Shown here: piece by piece, positions 7,719 through 16,599 of the stretch
How the letters are laid out: each line of letters begins with the position of its first letter
Position numbering within the stretch: position 1 is the stretch's first letter
Source: Clostridium amylolyticum
Lineage (GTDB): Bacteria; Bacillota; Clostridia; Clostridiales; Clostridiaceae
Length of the DNA: 64,000 bases
Direction of reading: 5' to 3'
Assembly (NCBI RefSeq): GCF_900142075.1
Contig: NZ_FQZO01000002.1
Location: 62,001-126,000, forward strand
Made by a program: the position numbers and the translations under genes
The notes under the pieces: generated by a model
Seen by the model: only the letters and a program-made list of their open reading frames with translations
Databases searched by the model: none
What the model was told of the DNA's origin: nothing

Positions 7719-8759
7719 TTATTTTGCAAGAATATGCACCTTTACGGTTCTTACTCCCCATGAGTAACATTCACTGTGACTATTTAAGAAAACATCAATT
7801 CTATTTCCTTTAATAGCTCCTCCTGTATCCTGAGCAATGGCATAACCATAACCCTCAACAAAAACTCTTGTACCAAGTGGAATAATCCTTGGATCTACAG
7901 CTATGGTACTCCATCCTTCAGGTATTCTTACAGGCTTTACCCCTGTAGCGGTTCTTGCACCGCCGTCATCTCCTGCCCAATATGCAGTAGCTTTAACTGT
8001 CAATACATTGCTTCCTAGTGGAGCTCCATTAGGTTTAACCTTAACGGGAACCCCTCCTCTTGACATAGCTACCACTGTCATTGCACCTTCTGATACCACC
8101 TTTGTGACAGGTTCTTTAACAACTTTTTCTTCAACTATATCTCTGCTTATCTCCCTGCCATTTTCATAAACCACCTTTGTGGTTATTTCCTTTTCACCAG
8201 GAACACCTTCCTGTAGAACTTTACTGTTACCTTTTTCCAGTTCATCATCTTTCTTTACTTCGGTGGCGAAGTCAATGGGTGCATTTGCTTTTACAAATTG
8301 GGTATTAACTCTTGTAATAACTACCTTCATTCCCTCTTTAAGAGGTGTGTCTACTGCAGGTTCTATCTTATCTTCTTCTTGTAAAGATATACCTTCAGCT
8401 TGCAATAAATCTTTAAGACTGTCCTCGTTAGCTAAAATATCTAGTTCTTTACCATCTACAGCCAAGGAAACATTCACAGCTCTTTTAATAAAGACTTTTT
8501 CTTTATCTTTCAGCTCCGCTTCAATTCCCGGTTGTATTTTATCCTTAGGGCCTAAAACTATTCCGTTATCTTGTAACGCCCCTGCAACAGTCCTTTTATA
8601 TGTTACTATGGTTTTTTCTTCTCCGTCTATGTTTACTGCTATAGTTTTTCTCATGTTATAAATAAGAAGTACTAATGTTACTGCGACTAATGCTAAAATA
8701 AATGTTGCCTTAGGACCGTTGAAAAGATACTTTTTGAAGTATATTTTCAATTTTTCCAC
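7719..8759 (-). CDS. yabE: YabE-like cell-wall protein with ubiquitin-like, G5 and 3D domains
   Basis: Resuscitation-promoting-factor-like exported protein acting on peptidoglycan. After one N-terminal membrane helix (about residues 17-38) come two DUF348 ubiquitin-like repeats, a G5 domain (about 175-250) and a C-terminal 3D domain with AVDPRIIPLGT and AQDTGGAIKGNRIDVF, whose aspartates are the catalytic signature of MltA/Sps-like lytic enzymes. The longest frame starts at 8780, but it would read through its own AAAGGGAGG. The GTG at 8759, 7 nt after that site, is chosen and gives 346 aa. A promoter lies directly upstream. It is part of the conserved tatD-yabE-rnmV-rsmA neighbourhood. Confidence 0.92.
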   Translation of the reverse strand: MEKLKIYFKKYLFNGPKATFILALVAVTLVLLIYNMRKTIAVNIDGEEKTIVTYKRTVAGALQDNGIVLGPKDKIQPGIEAELKDKEKVFIKRAVNVSLAVDGKELDILANEDSLKDLLQAEGISLQEEDKIEPAVDTPLKEGMKVVITRVNTQFVKANAPIDFATEVKKDDELEKGNSKVLQEGVPGEKEITTKVVYENGREISRDIVEEKVVKEPVTKVVSEGAMTVVAMSRGGVPVKVKPNGAPLGSNVLTVKATAYWAGDDGGARTATGVKPVRIPEGWSTIAVDPRIIPLGTRVFVEGYGYAIAQDTGGAIKGNRIDVFLNSHSECYSWGVRTVKVHILAK

Positions 8760-8793
8760 TAAACTACCTCCCTTTGGCAAGAGTGACCATTGA

Positions 8794-8823
8794 ATTATAT
8801 ATCACACTGGACAAGTTTGTCAA
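8794..8823 (-). promoter_or_regulatory. Promoter of yabE
   Basis: On the minus strand, TTGACA (8818-8823) and TATAAT (8794-8799) are spaced by 18 bases, about 35 nt before the GTG start of yabE. The rest of the gap up to tatD (8824-9090) shows no gene and no riboswitch that I recognise. Confidence 0.75.
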
Positions 8824-9090
8824 ATTTTCACTCTCGCATTTGAATTAGACTGTATAAAATGCAGCAACGTGCATAAAAAAATGTCTAAAAATATAATATG
8901 ATAACGAAGCACAGTCTTTACTATACAAAGGGGGTTACTCACAATAGTCCTAGCTTATAATAATATATAATATATTCCCTTAATTTATTCCTGTACCTAA
9001 TCTAAAGTAGAGAAATACATCTATTAATCATGCCCTATTTTTTAAATATTATTCATATTTTGGAAATATATGTAACGTTTTATAGTAAAA

Positions 9091-9870
9091 TTATAAGTTA
9101 AGCAACCTTTTACTATTTTCTATGGTAATAACGCTGATTTCCTTAGGAGACATACCTTTTATTTCAGAAATTTTTTCTATAATCTGAAGTATAAAATCTG
9201 ATTGATTTCTTTTTCCTCGGTTAGGAACAGGTGCCATATAAGGTGCATCTGTCTCTACAAGTATTCTATCTAAAGGTACTATTTTAGCTGTTTCCACTAT
9301 TTTTTTAGCATTCTTAAAAGTAACTACTCCAGTAAAACCTATATAATAACCAAGCTTTATACATTCCATTGCAAATTCAGGGCTGCCAGAAAAGCAGTGA
9401 AGAACACCCTTTACCTTAGGAAACTCCTTTATAATTTCTAAAGTATCTCCATGGGCATCCCTATCATGAATTACTACAGGAAGGCCTAATTCTTCAGCTA
9501 ATTGCATTTGGGTTCTGAATACCTTTTTTTGAACTTCCTTGGGTGGATTTTCTTCCCAATAGTAGTCAAGTCCTATTTCTCCTATAGCTTTAACCTTATG
9601 ATTTTTAGCCATATTCTTTATTTCATTAAGGGATTCTTCATTGAGTTCATAGGCCTCTTCAGGATGAATACCTACAGCAGCATATACAAAATCATACTTT
9701 TTTGCTAAGTTATAAGAGGTTCTAGCTCCTTGAAGGGTTGAACCACAATTTAATATTCCCACTATACCTTTTTCTTTTAAGTTAGGTAACAATGAATCCC
9801 TATCCTCATGAAAAGCTTCATCATCATAATGGGCATGAGAATCAAATATTAATATACTATCTTCTTTCAT
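9091..9870 (-). CDS. tatD: TatD-family metal-dependent DNase
   Basis: 259-residue TIM-barrel hydrolase of the TatD/YcfH family, a divalent-metal nuclease with 3'-5' activity in characterised members. Metal-binding motifs are FDSHAHYDD near the N-terminus, IGEIGLDYYW, VIHDRDAH, VLHCFSG and VETDAPYMAP, all intact. The longest frame begins at a GTG at 9882 that lies within the ribosome binding site GAGGTG; the ATG at 9870, 9 nt further on, is the better start. In many Firmicutes tatD directly follows metG; here about 3.6 kb of other genes separates them. Confidence 0.94.
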   Translation of the reverse strand: MKEDSILIFDSHAHYDDEAFHEDRDSLLPNLKEKGIVGILNCGSTLQGARTSYNLAKKYDFVYAAVGIHPEEAYELNEESLNEIKNMAKNHKVKAIGEIGLDYYWEENPPKEVQKKVFRTQMQLAEELGLPVVIHDRDAHGDTLEIIKEFPKVKGVLHCFSGSPEFAMECIKLGYYIGFTGVVTFKNAKKIVETAKIVPLDRILVETDAPYMAPVPNRGKRNQSDFILQIIEKISEIKGMSPKEISVITIENSKRLLNL

Positions 9871-10069
9871 TGGATAAATCACCTCATAAAGTTACATTTC
9901 CCTGAAATTTAATATTCATATTATATCATATACATTTTCTTTGGAAAGTTAAAGTTGTGAACACTTTTTAAAATTATTGTTTATTTTTCTTAAAGGGGTG
10001 AATATTTAGTGGAATTTGAGGTAGAATATAGATGGAAAGTAATTTTTACAGTTATATGGAGGTATTTAA

Positions 10070-10270
10070 ATGTTAGGAAAAGTAAAATGGTTCAATGCCC
10101 AAAAGGGATATGGATTCATTACCACAGAAGAGGGCAAGGACATATTCGTTCATTACTCAGGTATTGAGGGAGACGGTTTCAAATCCCTTAACGAAGGAGA
10201 TCCTGTTAAATTCGAAGTTACTGAAGGCTCCAAAGGCGAGCAAGCTATAAATGTAACTAAAGCTGAATAA
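10070..10270 (+). CDS. Cold-shock protein (CspA/CspB family)
   Basis: Single cold-shock domain of 66 residues, a cytoplasmic single-stranded nucleic-acid binding RNA chaperone. RNP1 is KGYGFI and RNP2 is DIFVHY, with the canonical MLGKVKWFNAQKGYGF opening. ATGGAGG lies 7 nt before the ATG. The upstream AT-rich leader may give temperature control, as is usual for the family, but I cannot prove it. A very strong terminator follows. It is monocistronic on the plus strand among minus-strand genes. Confidence 0.97.
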   Translation: MLGKVKWFNAQKGYGFITTEEGKDIFVHYSGIEGDGFKSLNEGDPVKFEVTEGSKGEQAINVTKAE

Positions 10271-10307
10271 GCTTTACTATAAAGTAATTTTTGCAGGAAA
10301 AGTTTTA

Positions 10308-10347
10308 GAGGCTGTAGGGCATTGCCCTACAGCCTCTTAGTTTTTTT
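10308..10347 (+). terminator. Strong terminator after csp
   Basis: GAGGCTGTAGGGC pairs perfectly over 13 bp with GCCCTACAGCCTC around a 3-base loop, followed by TTAG and seven T. It probably also ends the convergent DUF445 gene. Confidence 0.93.
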
Positions 10348-11866
10348 AATATATACTTGATAAAATAGGAGAAAGCACTCCTAAAATACCTCCTAATAAA
10401 GCTCCCAGCCAAGTAATGGCACTAAGCTCCTTATGGGCTATATCTAGGATTATCTTTTCTGCATAATCTACTTCAAAAGAATTAACTTGCTCTTCTACTA
10501 TTTTAGGTATATTAATAACCTTAATAATCTCTGGTGCCTCTTTTTCTATAAACTTATTTACGCCAGAATATATAATGTCAAAACTTACATTTTCTAGCTT
10601 TTCTTTATCCTTTTCAAAGAATGTTTTTATCTGCATCCCTTCAAGGTTATTTATACTTTTATCTACAAAAACATTTATATTTCCCTCTAATTCTTCAGAG
10701 TTTACAAGAGATTCTAAGGTAGTATATACATAGGACTCCAAGCGATTTCTCCAATTATCTGAAAATTTATTTAGAGTATCTTCTAAGGTCCCCATATCTC
10801 CTATATTCTTGCCTATTAGAGATAAACACTCTTTTACAAATTCTTCACTTACTATTTTCTCTTTAATAAAATCACTTAGGTATGAGTAAACTTCCTCTAT
10901 GCTGTTTTCTGGTACTCCTTTAATGATTTCTTCAACCTTCTTACTGGATATCCTATCTAAAACACTTATAATGAGTATTGAAATATTTTGTACCCCTTCA
11001 TCTTTTTGTAGATAATCACCTACATATCCAGTAAGTTTTCCAAGAAGCATGTCTACACTGATAAATTTAGCTATAAGGGGATTAAAATTACTGCTTAAGG
11101 CATCTTCTAAAAACATCCTTATTTGCTCCTGAATCTTAGGCTGTTTTAGCATATTTTCTAAATCTGAAGCTATATCATACCTTGAATTGTATATGTATAC
11201 CTTTAAAGCATTGTACAAGCCTCCGGGAATCACTTCGAATAAGGTTTTGTCGCTTTTAAAGATATTCTCTGCATTTTGTTTAATTAGATTTAAGGTTAAT
11301 GCTTCAAATTCTTTTTCTTCTTTAAAATTTAATATAGATTCTTCAATCTTGGAATTTATTTGAGAAGATTGTATATATTCTATGATTTCTCCATTATTTT
11401 TATTTAATAAAAAATTTACATTTTCCATTAAAAGTTTAGAAGCAGATTTTATTACTTCCTCGCTTCTTATCTTTGATATAATCATGGAATTTATATATTT
11501 TACAAGTTTGTTTCTAAAGCTCTCATAGGAATCTTTTAGCGCTTCACTCATAATTTCTCTAATACTGTTAGTTTTATTTGAAAGAGCATTTAACTTTTCA
11601 CTTATCCATTTTCTAATATGATTTTTCATCAAATCATTTGATAAAGCATTAGTTATAGTTTCAGTGGTTAAAAGATGTTCTCCTATAGCTTCTCCTACAC
11701 TTTTAGCTATTCTTTTCTGCTCCTTTGGTATTAACCCTGGAGTAAAGGGTATCTTTAAACCTAAAAACCTTTTCTCACTGTAGGGTTTAAATAGCATTTT
11801 TATAGCTAACCAATTAGTTATATACCCTATAATGGCTCCCACTACCGCTCCTATTATATATTTCAA
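10346..11866 (-). CDS. DUF445-family membrane-anchored protein (YheB-like)
   Basis: 506 residues. The N-terminal helix carries the family signature GAIIGYITNWLAIKMLF, followed by KIPFTPGLIPKEQKRIA, which is diagnostic of DUF445. The large central part is helical and charged, and a hydrophobic helix closes the C-terminus (WLGALLGGILGVLSPIL), so both ends are membrane-associated. It is longer than B. subtilis YheB (about 380 aa) owing to the helical middle. The role of the family is not settled; B. subtilis YheB has been linked to spores and sporulating cells. It is divergent from the Crp-like regulator. Confidence 0.88.
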   Translation of the reverse strand: MKYIIGAVVGAIIGYITNWLAIKMLFKPYSEKRFLGLKIPFTPGLIPKEQKRIAKSVGEAIGEHLLTTETITNALSNDLMKNHIRKWISEKLNALSNKTNSIREIMSEALKDSYESFRNKLVKYINSMIISKIRSEEVIKSASKLLMENVNFLLNKNNGEIIEYIQSSQINSKIEESILNFKEEKEFEALTLNLIKQNAENIFKSDKTLFEVIPGGLYNALKVYIYNSRYDIASDLENMLKQPKIQEQIRMFLEDALSSNFNPLIAKFISVDMLLGKLTGYVGDYLQKDEGVQNISILIISVLDRISSKKVEEIIKGVPENSIEEVYSYLSDFIKEKIVSEEFVKECLSLIGKNIGDMGTLEDTLNKFSDNWRNRLESYVYTTLESLVNSEELEGNINVFVDKSINNLEGMQIKTFFEKDKEKLENVSFDIIYSGVNKFIEKEAPEIIKVINIPKIVEEQVNSFEVDYAEKIILDIAHKELSAITWLGALLGGILGVLSPILSSIY

Positions 11867-12014
11867 TTTTCTTCATCCTTTCTGTTTTAAAAGCTATACC
11901 GCATTTAAATATTATAGTTTTTTGTTCTTATTAGTTCAATACCTTATTATCTATTGATTTAATATTGCCATACTTTATAATAATAATTACTTAATCTCAA
12001 AAAGAGGTGATAAT

Positions 12015-12710
12015 TTGAAAACTTATAATTTTCAAGAATATATTAAGGTATTAAAGGATTCTAAATTATTTAAGACCTTTAGCGATGAATCTTTAAATAT
12101 GTTATTACAAAGTATCTCTTGTAAAATAATCTCCTATTATTCTGAGGATGTTATCTTCAGCGAAGGAGAAAAATGTACTAATTTAAGTATAATACTTTCA
12201 GGAGAAATTGAAATACAAAAACTAGAACCCTCTGGAAAAGTACTTACGGTTTCAAATCTTCATGAAGGTGAAGTCTTTGGAGAGAACCTTCTTTTTGGAG
12301 ATAGAAATTTTTATCCCATGGATGTTATAAGCAAAAAACAAAGTACAGTGCTTCATATTTCTAAAGATTATGTAGAAAAACTTTGTACCACAAATACAGA
12401 TTTTTTAAATACCCTTTTAAGGACTCTTTCCAATAAAGCTGTTGCCCTAAGCTCTAAGCTAAAACAAATAGGACTTAAGAGCCTTCGTCAAAAAATATGT
12501 GATTTTATATATATAAGCTATAAAAAAACCGGTTCTAATAAAATAAAGTTAAATATGTCAAAAAAAGATTGGGCTGACAAGCTAGGTGTACAAAGGCCAT
12601 CTTTATCAAGAGAATTAATGAAGATGAAAGAAGAGCAAATCATAGATTATGATAAAGATCATATTTATGTGCTGAACTTAGATGCTTTGGAAGATACTTT
12701 AAATTCATAA
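12015..12710 (+). CDS. Crp/Fnr-family transcriptional regulator
   Basis: 231 residues: N-terminal cyclic-nucleotide-binding-type beta barrel (about 20-140), a long dimer helix and a C-terminal winged helix (about 155-225; DWADKLGVQRPSLSRELMKM is the recognition region). The phosphate-binding cassette is replaced by GENLLFGDRNFYPMDV and lacks the Arg-Ser pair that binds cAMP, so it probably does not respond to cAMP. There are no Fnr-type N-terminal cysteines. TTG start after AGAGGTGA. It is divergent to the DUF445 gene, with about 150 nt between; target unknown. Confidence 0.9.
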   Translation: MKTYNFQEYIKVLKDSKLFKTFSDESLNMLLQSISCKIISYYSEDVIFSEGEKCTNLSIILSGEIEIQKLEPSGKVLTVSNLHEGEVFGENLLFGDRNFYPMDVISKKQSTVLHISKDYVEKLCTTNTDFLNTLLRTLSNKAVALSSKLKQIGLKSLRQKICDFIYISYKKTGSNKIKLNMSKKDWADKLGVQRPSLSRELMKMKEEQIIDYDKDHIYVLNLDALEDTLNS

Positions 12711-12718
12711 AATTTAAG

Positions 12719-12763
12719 AAGACTACTGAAAAACTTTATATTTTTCAGTAGTCTTTTGATTTT
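12719..12763 (+). terminator. Bidirectional terminator after the Crp-like gene
   Basis: AAGACTACTGAAAAA pairs with TTTTTCAGTAGTCTT around a 7-base loop, with T-rich sequence after. It serves both the plus-strand regulator and the convergent membrane protein gene. Confidence 0.87.
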
Positions 12764-12782
12764 GTTATATATTAATAATTTA

Positions 12783-13259
12783 CTAACTTTGGATTTTTCT
12801 TACCCCCAAATAAATGAATAAAGATGGAAAAACAGAGTATACAATGCTGCTTTTAAAAATAAAGTTCTCGGCTGTGATAATAATGAGGCTCATCCATTGT
12901 GCGTTGAATAAACAAAATATATTGTAATTAAATCTAGATAATTCCGGATTTGAATTTTGAAAAATATAGGTTAAAGAAAGCAATAAAATATTCCATAAAG
13001 TAAAGAAAACCACAGGAATAATATTTTTCATGTCTTCTTTATAAATCTTTAAGCTTTTTCCTAAAAAGTAATAGCCCAAGGCACATAATGCAAGAATTAC
13101 TACTATAATAATTAAATAAATGCCTCTAGCACTGATAATTGAACTCCCTGCATAACTTTTTAAAAATATAACTGGAGGTACTGCTAAAGAACTTATAATC
13201 AGAGCTGCAATACTTATAGACAAACTTCCCAGCATGCACCTTAAAATATTTCTACCCAT
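12783..13259 (-). CDS. Four-helix integral membrane protein of unknown function
   Basis: 158 residues with about four hydrophobic segments (around 10-30, 45-70, 80-105 and 120-145). I recognise no family motif. The longest frame begins at 13280, but GAAGGTG is followed after 5 nt by the ATG at 13259, which is preferred. It stands alone between the terminator shared with the Crp-like gene and the metG terminator. Confidence 0.7.
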   Translation of the reverse strand: MGRNILRCMLGSLSISIAALIISSLAVPPVIFLKSYAGSSIISARGIYLIIIVVILALCALGYYFLGKSLKIYKEDMKNIIPVVFFTLWNILLLSLTYIFQNSNPELSRFNYNIFCLFNAQWMSLIIITAENFIFKSSIVYSVFPSLFIYLGVRKIQS

Positions 13260-13441
13260 ATTTTCACCTTCTTTCACCAAACTATATATAGATTATATAC
13301 TCTTCCTTAGTACAAACTCCTTATTTTAAAAGAGATTTTACATAGTTAACGGTAATTTATTATTTGCAAAATAAATTTAATATATTCAAAAAATCCAGGC
13401 TATGTTAATTTTAATACAGGCATTTATTCCTTCGATATATT

Positions 13442-13484
13442 AAAAAAACTGCTGGGTAGAATTAAATCTCCTCAGCAGTTTTTG
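13442..13484 (-). terminator. Terminator after metG
   Basis: ACTGCTG and CAGCAGT flank an 18-base loop region, with A-rich and T-rich arms on either side, so the minus-strand transcript ends in a U tract. Confidence 0.75.
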
Positions 13485-13504
13485 TAAATTTTTTATTAAA
13501 TTTA

Positions 13505-15433
13505 CTATCTCACTTGGCTTCCAGAAGGTAAATCACCAGGATTTACAGCATATAACACTGAATCATCATCAGTAGCAGCTGCCAGTATCATCCCTTGAGA
13601 TAATTCTCCTCTTAATTTTACAGGTTTTAAGTTAGCCACTAACACTACATTTTTCCCCACTAACTCTTCAGGCTTATAGTACTGAGCTATACCTGAAACT
13701 ACCTGTCTCTCTTCTCCACCTAAATCCACTTTAAGCTTTAATAGTTTTTTTGCTCCTTTAACTGGTTCACAGCTTATTACCTTCACCACTCTTAGATCTA
13801 TTTTGTCAAAATCATCTATGGTTATTTCTTCTTTTATTGGCTGCATAGGAGCTTTTTCTTCTTTAGTCCTCTGGCTTAAAGCTTCAAATTCCTTTATCTT
13901 TGCTTCTAAATCTATCCTTGGGAAAAGAGTTTCTCCCCTCTTAACCTTCTTACCTGCAGAAGTGCCATCAAAGGCAGATAATGTATCCCAAGAAGTTAAC
14001 TCACTATTAATTTGTTCATTTATCTTCTCGCTGGTTACTGGCAGGAATGCTGAAACCAGTACAGATGTAAATCTTAAAGATTCAATAAGATTATAAAGCA
14101 CTGTTCCTAATCTTTCCTTCTTGCTGTCATCCTTAGCAAGGATCCATGGTGTAGTTTCATCTATATATTTATTTGCTCTTCCTACTAAGTCCCAAATTGC
14201 ATCTAAAGCTTCAGGGATTTTCAGTTTATCCATAGCAGCTTCTACTTTAAGAGGTGTTTCTAAAGCAAGCTTTATAAGCTCGTCATCAATAGCTTCCTTG
14301 GCTGTAGGAGCTGGAATCACTCCATCAAAGTATTTTTCTACCATGGTTACACTTCTGGATAAAAGGTTTCCTAAATCATTGGCTAGGTCTGAATTTATCT
14401 TTTTAATAAATAATTCATTGGTAAATAATCCATCAGAACCAAAAGGTATTTCTCTTAAAAGATAATATCTTACTGCATCCACACCAAAGTGATTAACTAG
14501 GATTACAGGGTCTACTACATTACCTTTGGACTTTGACATCTTGCCCCCATCCACTAGCAGCCAACCATGACCAAATACCTGTTTTGGTAATGGAAGGTCT
14601 AAAGCCATTAGCATAATTGGCCAATAAATGGTATGAAATCTTAATATATCTTTTCCTATTAAATGAACATCTGCTGGCCAATATTTTTTATAAAGTTCAG
14701 TATCATCACTGCCATAACCAAGGGCTGTAATGTAGTTAGATAATGCATCTATCCATACATATATAACGTGACTTTCATCAAAAGTAACGGGTATACCCCA
14801 GTTAAAGCTGGTTCTAGAAACGCATAAATCTTGAAGTCCTGGCTTTAGGAAATTGTTTAGCATTTCATTTCTTCTAGATTCAGGCTGAATAAACTCTGGG
14901 TGATTTTCTATATGCTCTATAAGCCTAGGAGCATATTTGCTCATCTTAAAGAAATAAGCTTCTTCCTTAGCTTTTTCCACTGGTCTTCCACAATCTGGGC
15001 ACTTGCTATCCACTAGTTGTGTTTCAGTCCAAAAGGATTCACAAGGTGTGCAGTACCAACCTTCATAGGAACTTTTATATATGTCTCCCTGTGCATACAG
15101 CTTCTTAAATATATCCTGTACTGTTTTAATGTGATAGTCATCAGTAGTTCTTATGAATTTATCATAGCTGATATTCATAAGCTTCCAAAGATCTTTAATA
15201 CCAGCCACTATTTCATCCACATAAGCTTTTGGTGTTACGCCTTTTTCTTCAGCTATCCTCTGTATTTTTTGTCCATGCTCGTCGGTACCAGTAAGGAACA
15301 TTACATCGTAACCTTTTAACCTTTTAAATCTAGCCATAGCATCTGCTGCTACAGTGGTATAGGTATTACCTATATGAAGATTTGCTGATGGGTAATAAAT
15401 GGGTGTGGTAATATAATAAGTTTTTTTACACAT
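13505..15433 (-). CDS. metG: Methionyl-tRNA synthetase
   Basis: Class I aminoacyl-tRNA synthetase that charges tRNA-Met. HIGH motif as LHIGN, KMSKS as GKMSKSKGN, a zinc knuckle with four cysteines (CTPC and CPDC), and a C-terminal EMAP/Trbp111-like tRNA-binding domain (about residues 540-642). The longest frame extends to 15541, but those 36 extra codons lie inside the T-box leader; TTAGGAGGAG immediately precedes the ATG at 15433, giving the normal 642 aa. Expression should rise when uncharged tRNA-Met accumulates. Confidence 0.98.
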   Translation of the reverse strand: MCKKTYYITTPIYYPSANLHIGNTYTTVAADAMARFKRLKGYDVMFLTGTDEHGQKIQRIAEEKGVTPKAYVDEIVAGIKDLWKLMNISYDKFIRTTDDYHIKTVQDIFKKLYAQGDIYKSSYEGWYCTPCESFWTETQLVDSKCPDCGRPVEKAKEEAYFFKMSKYAPRLIEHIENHPEFIQPESRRNEMLNNFLKPGLQDLCVSRTSFNWGIPVTFDESHVIYVWIDALSNYITALGYGSDDTELYKKYWPADVHLIGKDILRFHTIYWPIMLMALDLPLPKQVFGHGWLLVDGGKMSKSKGNVVDPVILVNHFGVDAVRYYLLREIPFGSDGLFTNELFIKKINSDLANDLGNLLSRSVTMVEKYFDGVIPAPTAKEAIDDELIKLALETPLKVEAAMDKLKIPEALDAIWDLVGRANKYIDETTPWILAKDDSKKERLGTVLYNLIESLRFTSVLVSAFLPVTSEKINEQINSELTSWDTLSAFDGTSAGKKVKRGETLFPRIDLEAKIKEFEALSQRTKEEKAPMQPIKEEITIDDFDKIDLRVVKVISCEPVKGAKKLLKLKVDLGGEERQVVSGIAQYYKPEELVGKNVVLVANLKPVKLRGELSQGMILAAATDDDSVLYAVNPGDLPSGSQVR

Positions 15434-15463
15434 TTTATCTCCTCCTAATTTATGCTGAAAATT

Positions 15464-15500
15464 AAAAAAGCCTCTATACGGAAATATTCCCGTATAGAGG
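15464..15500 (-). terminator. T-box-controlled terminator of metG
   Basis: The 11-bp hairpin CCTCTATACGG/CCGTATAGAGG plus TTTTTTA on the minus strand competes with the T-box antiterminator. Confidence 0.92.
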
Positions 15501-15745
15501 CGTATTATTCGCGTTACCACTCTATTTTTCATCTTTTTCACAAAAGACGACTCATTAAGTGACTCCGCCAGAAATATCTAGCTTTTATCACCTTGCAATA
15601 TAACGGTTGCTCCCGTATTTTCCTAACCATATTAAGGCTCAGAAAATCTGCTCCAAGACCATGTTCATAAAGCTTCTTGACTCCGGCTTTCACCTTCCCC
15701 GGATCTCTTTTAGACACTCCACTTTACTACTCTTCTTTTCAAAAC
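15464..15745 (-). ncRNA. T-box leader of metG, methionine specific
   Basis: On the minus strand, Stem I shows the usual AGAGA..CCGG distal loop region and a specifier loop reading GAAC-ATG-G (specifier complement of 15660-15662), an AUG codon for methionine. The T-box bulge AGTGGTAACGCG lies at 15510-15521. The terminator CCTCTATACGG..CCGTATAGAGG followed by TTTTTTA is at 15464-15500, 30 nt before the metG start. Uncharged tRNA-Met should favour the antiterminator. Confidence 0.95.
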
Positions 15746-15762
15746 ATTTTAATTATAATATC

Positions 15763-15791
15763 ATAATATGATATATACTAACCATTGTCAA
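15763..15791 (-). promoter_or_regulatory. Promoter of the metG T-box transcript
   Basis: TTGACA (15786-15791), 17-base spacer, TATTAT (15763-15768) on the minus strand. It lies just upstream of the T-box Stem I and directly abuts the end of the DUF92 gene. Confidence 0.85.
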
Positions 15792-15793
15792 CT

Positions 15794-16591
15794 TTATATA
15801 AAGAAAAATATCATTATGGAACTTATTATGTTACTGGATAAATTTATCATATCATTATTAAAAAAAGAAAATCCTTTTATAAGCTTATTGGGTTTTCCAT
15901 TGTGAAGACTTTGTTCGGTGATTATGTTTTCTTCTTCACAATAGTATTGAGCTTGTATAGAAGCTCCTAAAACACTATCTATTATAGCTCCAAAAAACCC
16001 TAAAACCATGGCAGCTATAAAGCCAAAAATAACAAATTTATCATAGCCATACTCTATTATATGGCTAATAGCAAAGACCACTGCCATAAAAGTAGAGCCT
16101 GCAAGAGCAGCAAAAGTTCCTAGGATGCTAACGCCTCCAGACATACCTTTCATTAAAGCCTTTCCTGTAAGTATAGAAACTGGAAGCTTCTTGCTAAGCA
16201 CTCCTACTTCTGAAGCCCAGGTATCCGCATTAGCTTCTCCAAAAGAAATGGCGCATCCCACTAAAAACAGCTGATTTTTTGTAAAATAAAATAAAGCTGC
16301 AAATAATAGTCCTACTCCTCCATTGGCGAAAACCTGAAATACATCTCTTCTGCCACCTTTTTCATTAAGCTTTGCCACATCTTTTTTCTTATTCTTGTTT
16401 AGCACTGTAAGTAAACTAGCGGACACAAAAAATCCTATAAGTAAAGCTGTGGCAACAAAGCCCCCAAAAAAATACATAAGTCCACCCATTATAGCAGCTG
16501 CTATGGCACCACTTTCTGAAAGTGAATTCTTTTTATAGGCAGCTAAAGAAATAATGGTGGAGAAAACAAATCCAATAATTAAATTCTTCAT
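15794..16591 (-). CDS. DUF92/TIGR00297-family membrane protein (VTE6-like)
   Basis: 265-residue polytopic membrane protein with about seven helices. The family motif region includes KKDVAKLNEKGGRRDVFQVFANGG, with the conserved NGG, and FGEANADTWASEVGVL, with conserved acidic residues. The plant relative VTE6 is reported as phytyl-phosphate kinase; the bacterial role is not established. It lies 8 nt after the dolichol/phytol-kinase-like gene on the same strand, so the two are probably one operon and one pathway: two successive phosphorylations of an isoprenoid alcohol would be a consistent inference. Confidence 0.85.
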   Translation of the reverse strand: MKNLIIGFVFSTIISLAAYKKNSLSESGAIAAAIMGGLMYFFGGFVATALLIGFFVSASLLTVLNKNKKKDVAKLNEKGGRRDVFQVFANGGVGLLFAALFYFTKNQLFLVGCAISFGEANADTWASEVGVLSKKLPVSILTGKALMKGMSGGVSILGTFAALAGSTFMAVVFAISHIIEYGYDKFVIFGFIAAMVLGFFGAIIDSVLGASIQAQYYCEEENIITEQSLHNGKPNKLIKGFSFFNNDMINLSSNIISSIMIFFFI

Positions 16592-16599
16592 TTTTCCTC

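Noticed and set aside
8179..8661. 160-residue plus-strand frame within yabE
   Set aside because: Ser/Thr/Leu-rich antisense translation of a clear exported cell-wall protein; no ribosome binding site.
8760..9090. Possible ydaO-type (c-di-AMP) riboswitch before yabE, as in some relatives
   Set aside because: The conserved aptamer segments are absent; only a promoter was found.
12015..12710. Crp-like regulator as an Fnr oxygen sensor or cAMP receptor
   Set aside because: It lacks the N-terminal cysteine cluster of Fnr and the Arg-Ser of the cAMP cassette.
15434..15541. N-terminal extension of MetG by 36 residues
   Set aside because: These codons lie in the T-box antiterminator and terminator, and AGGAGG marks the ATG at 15433.
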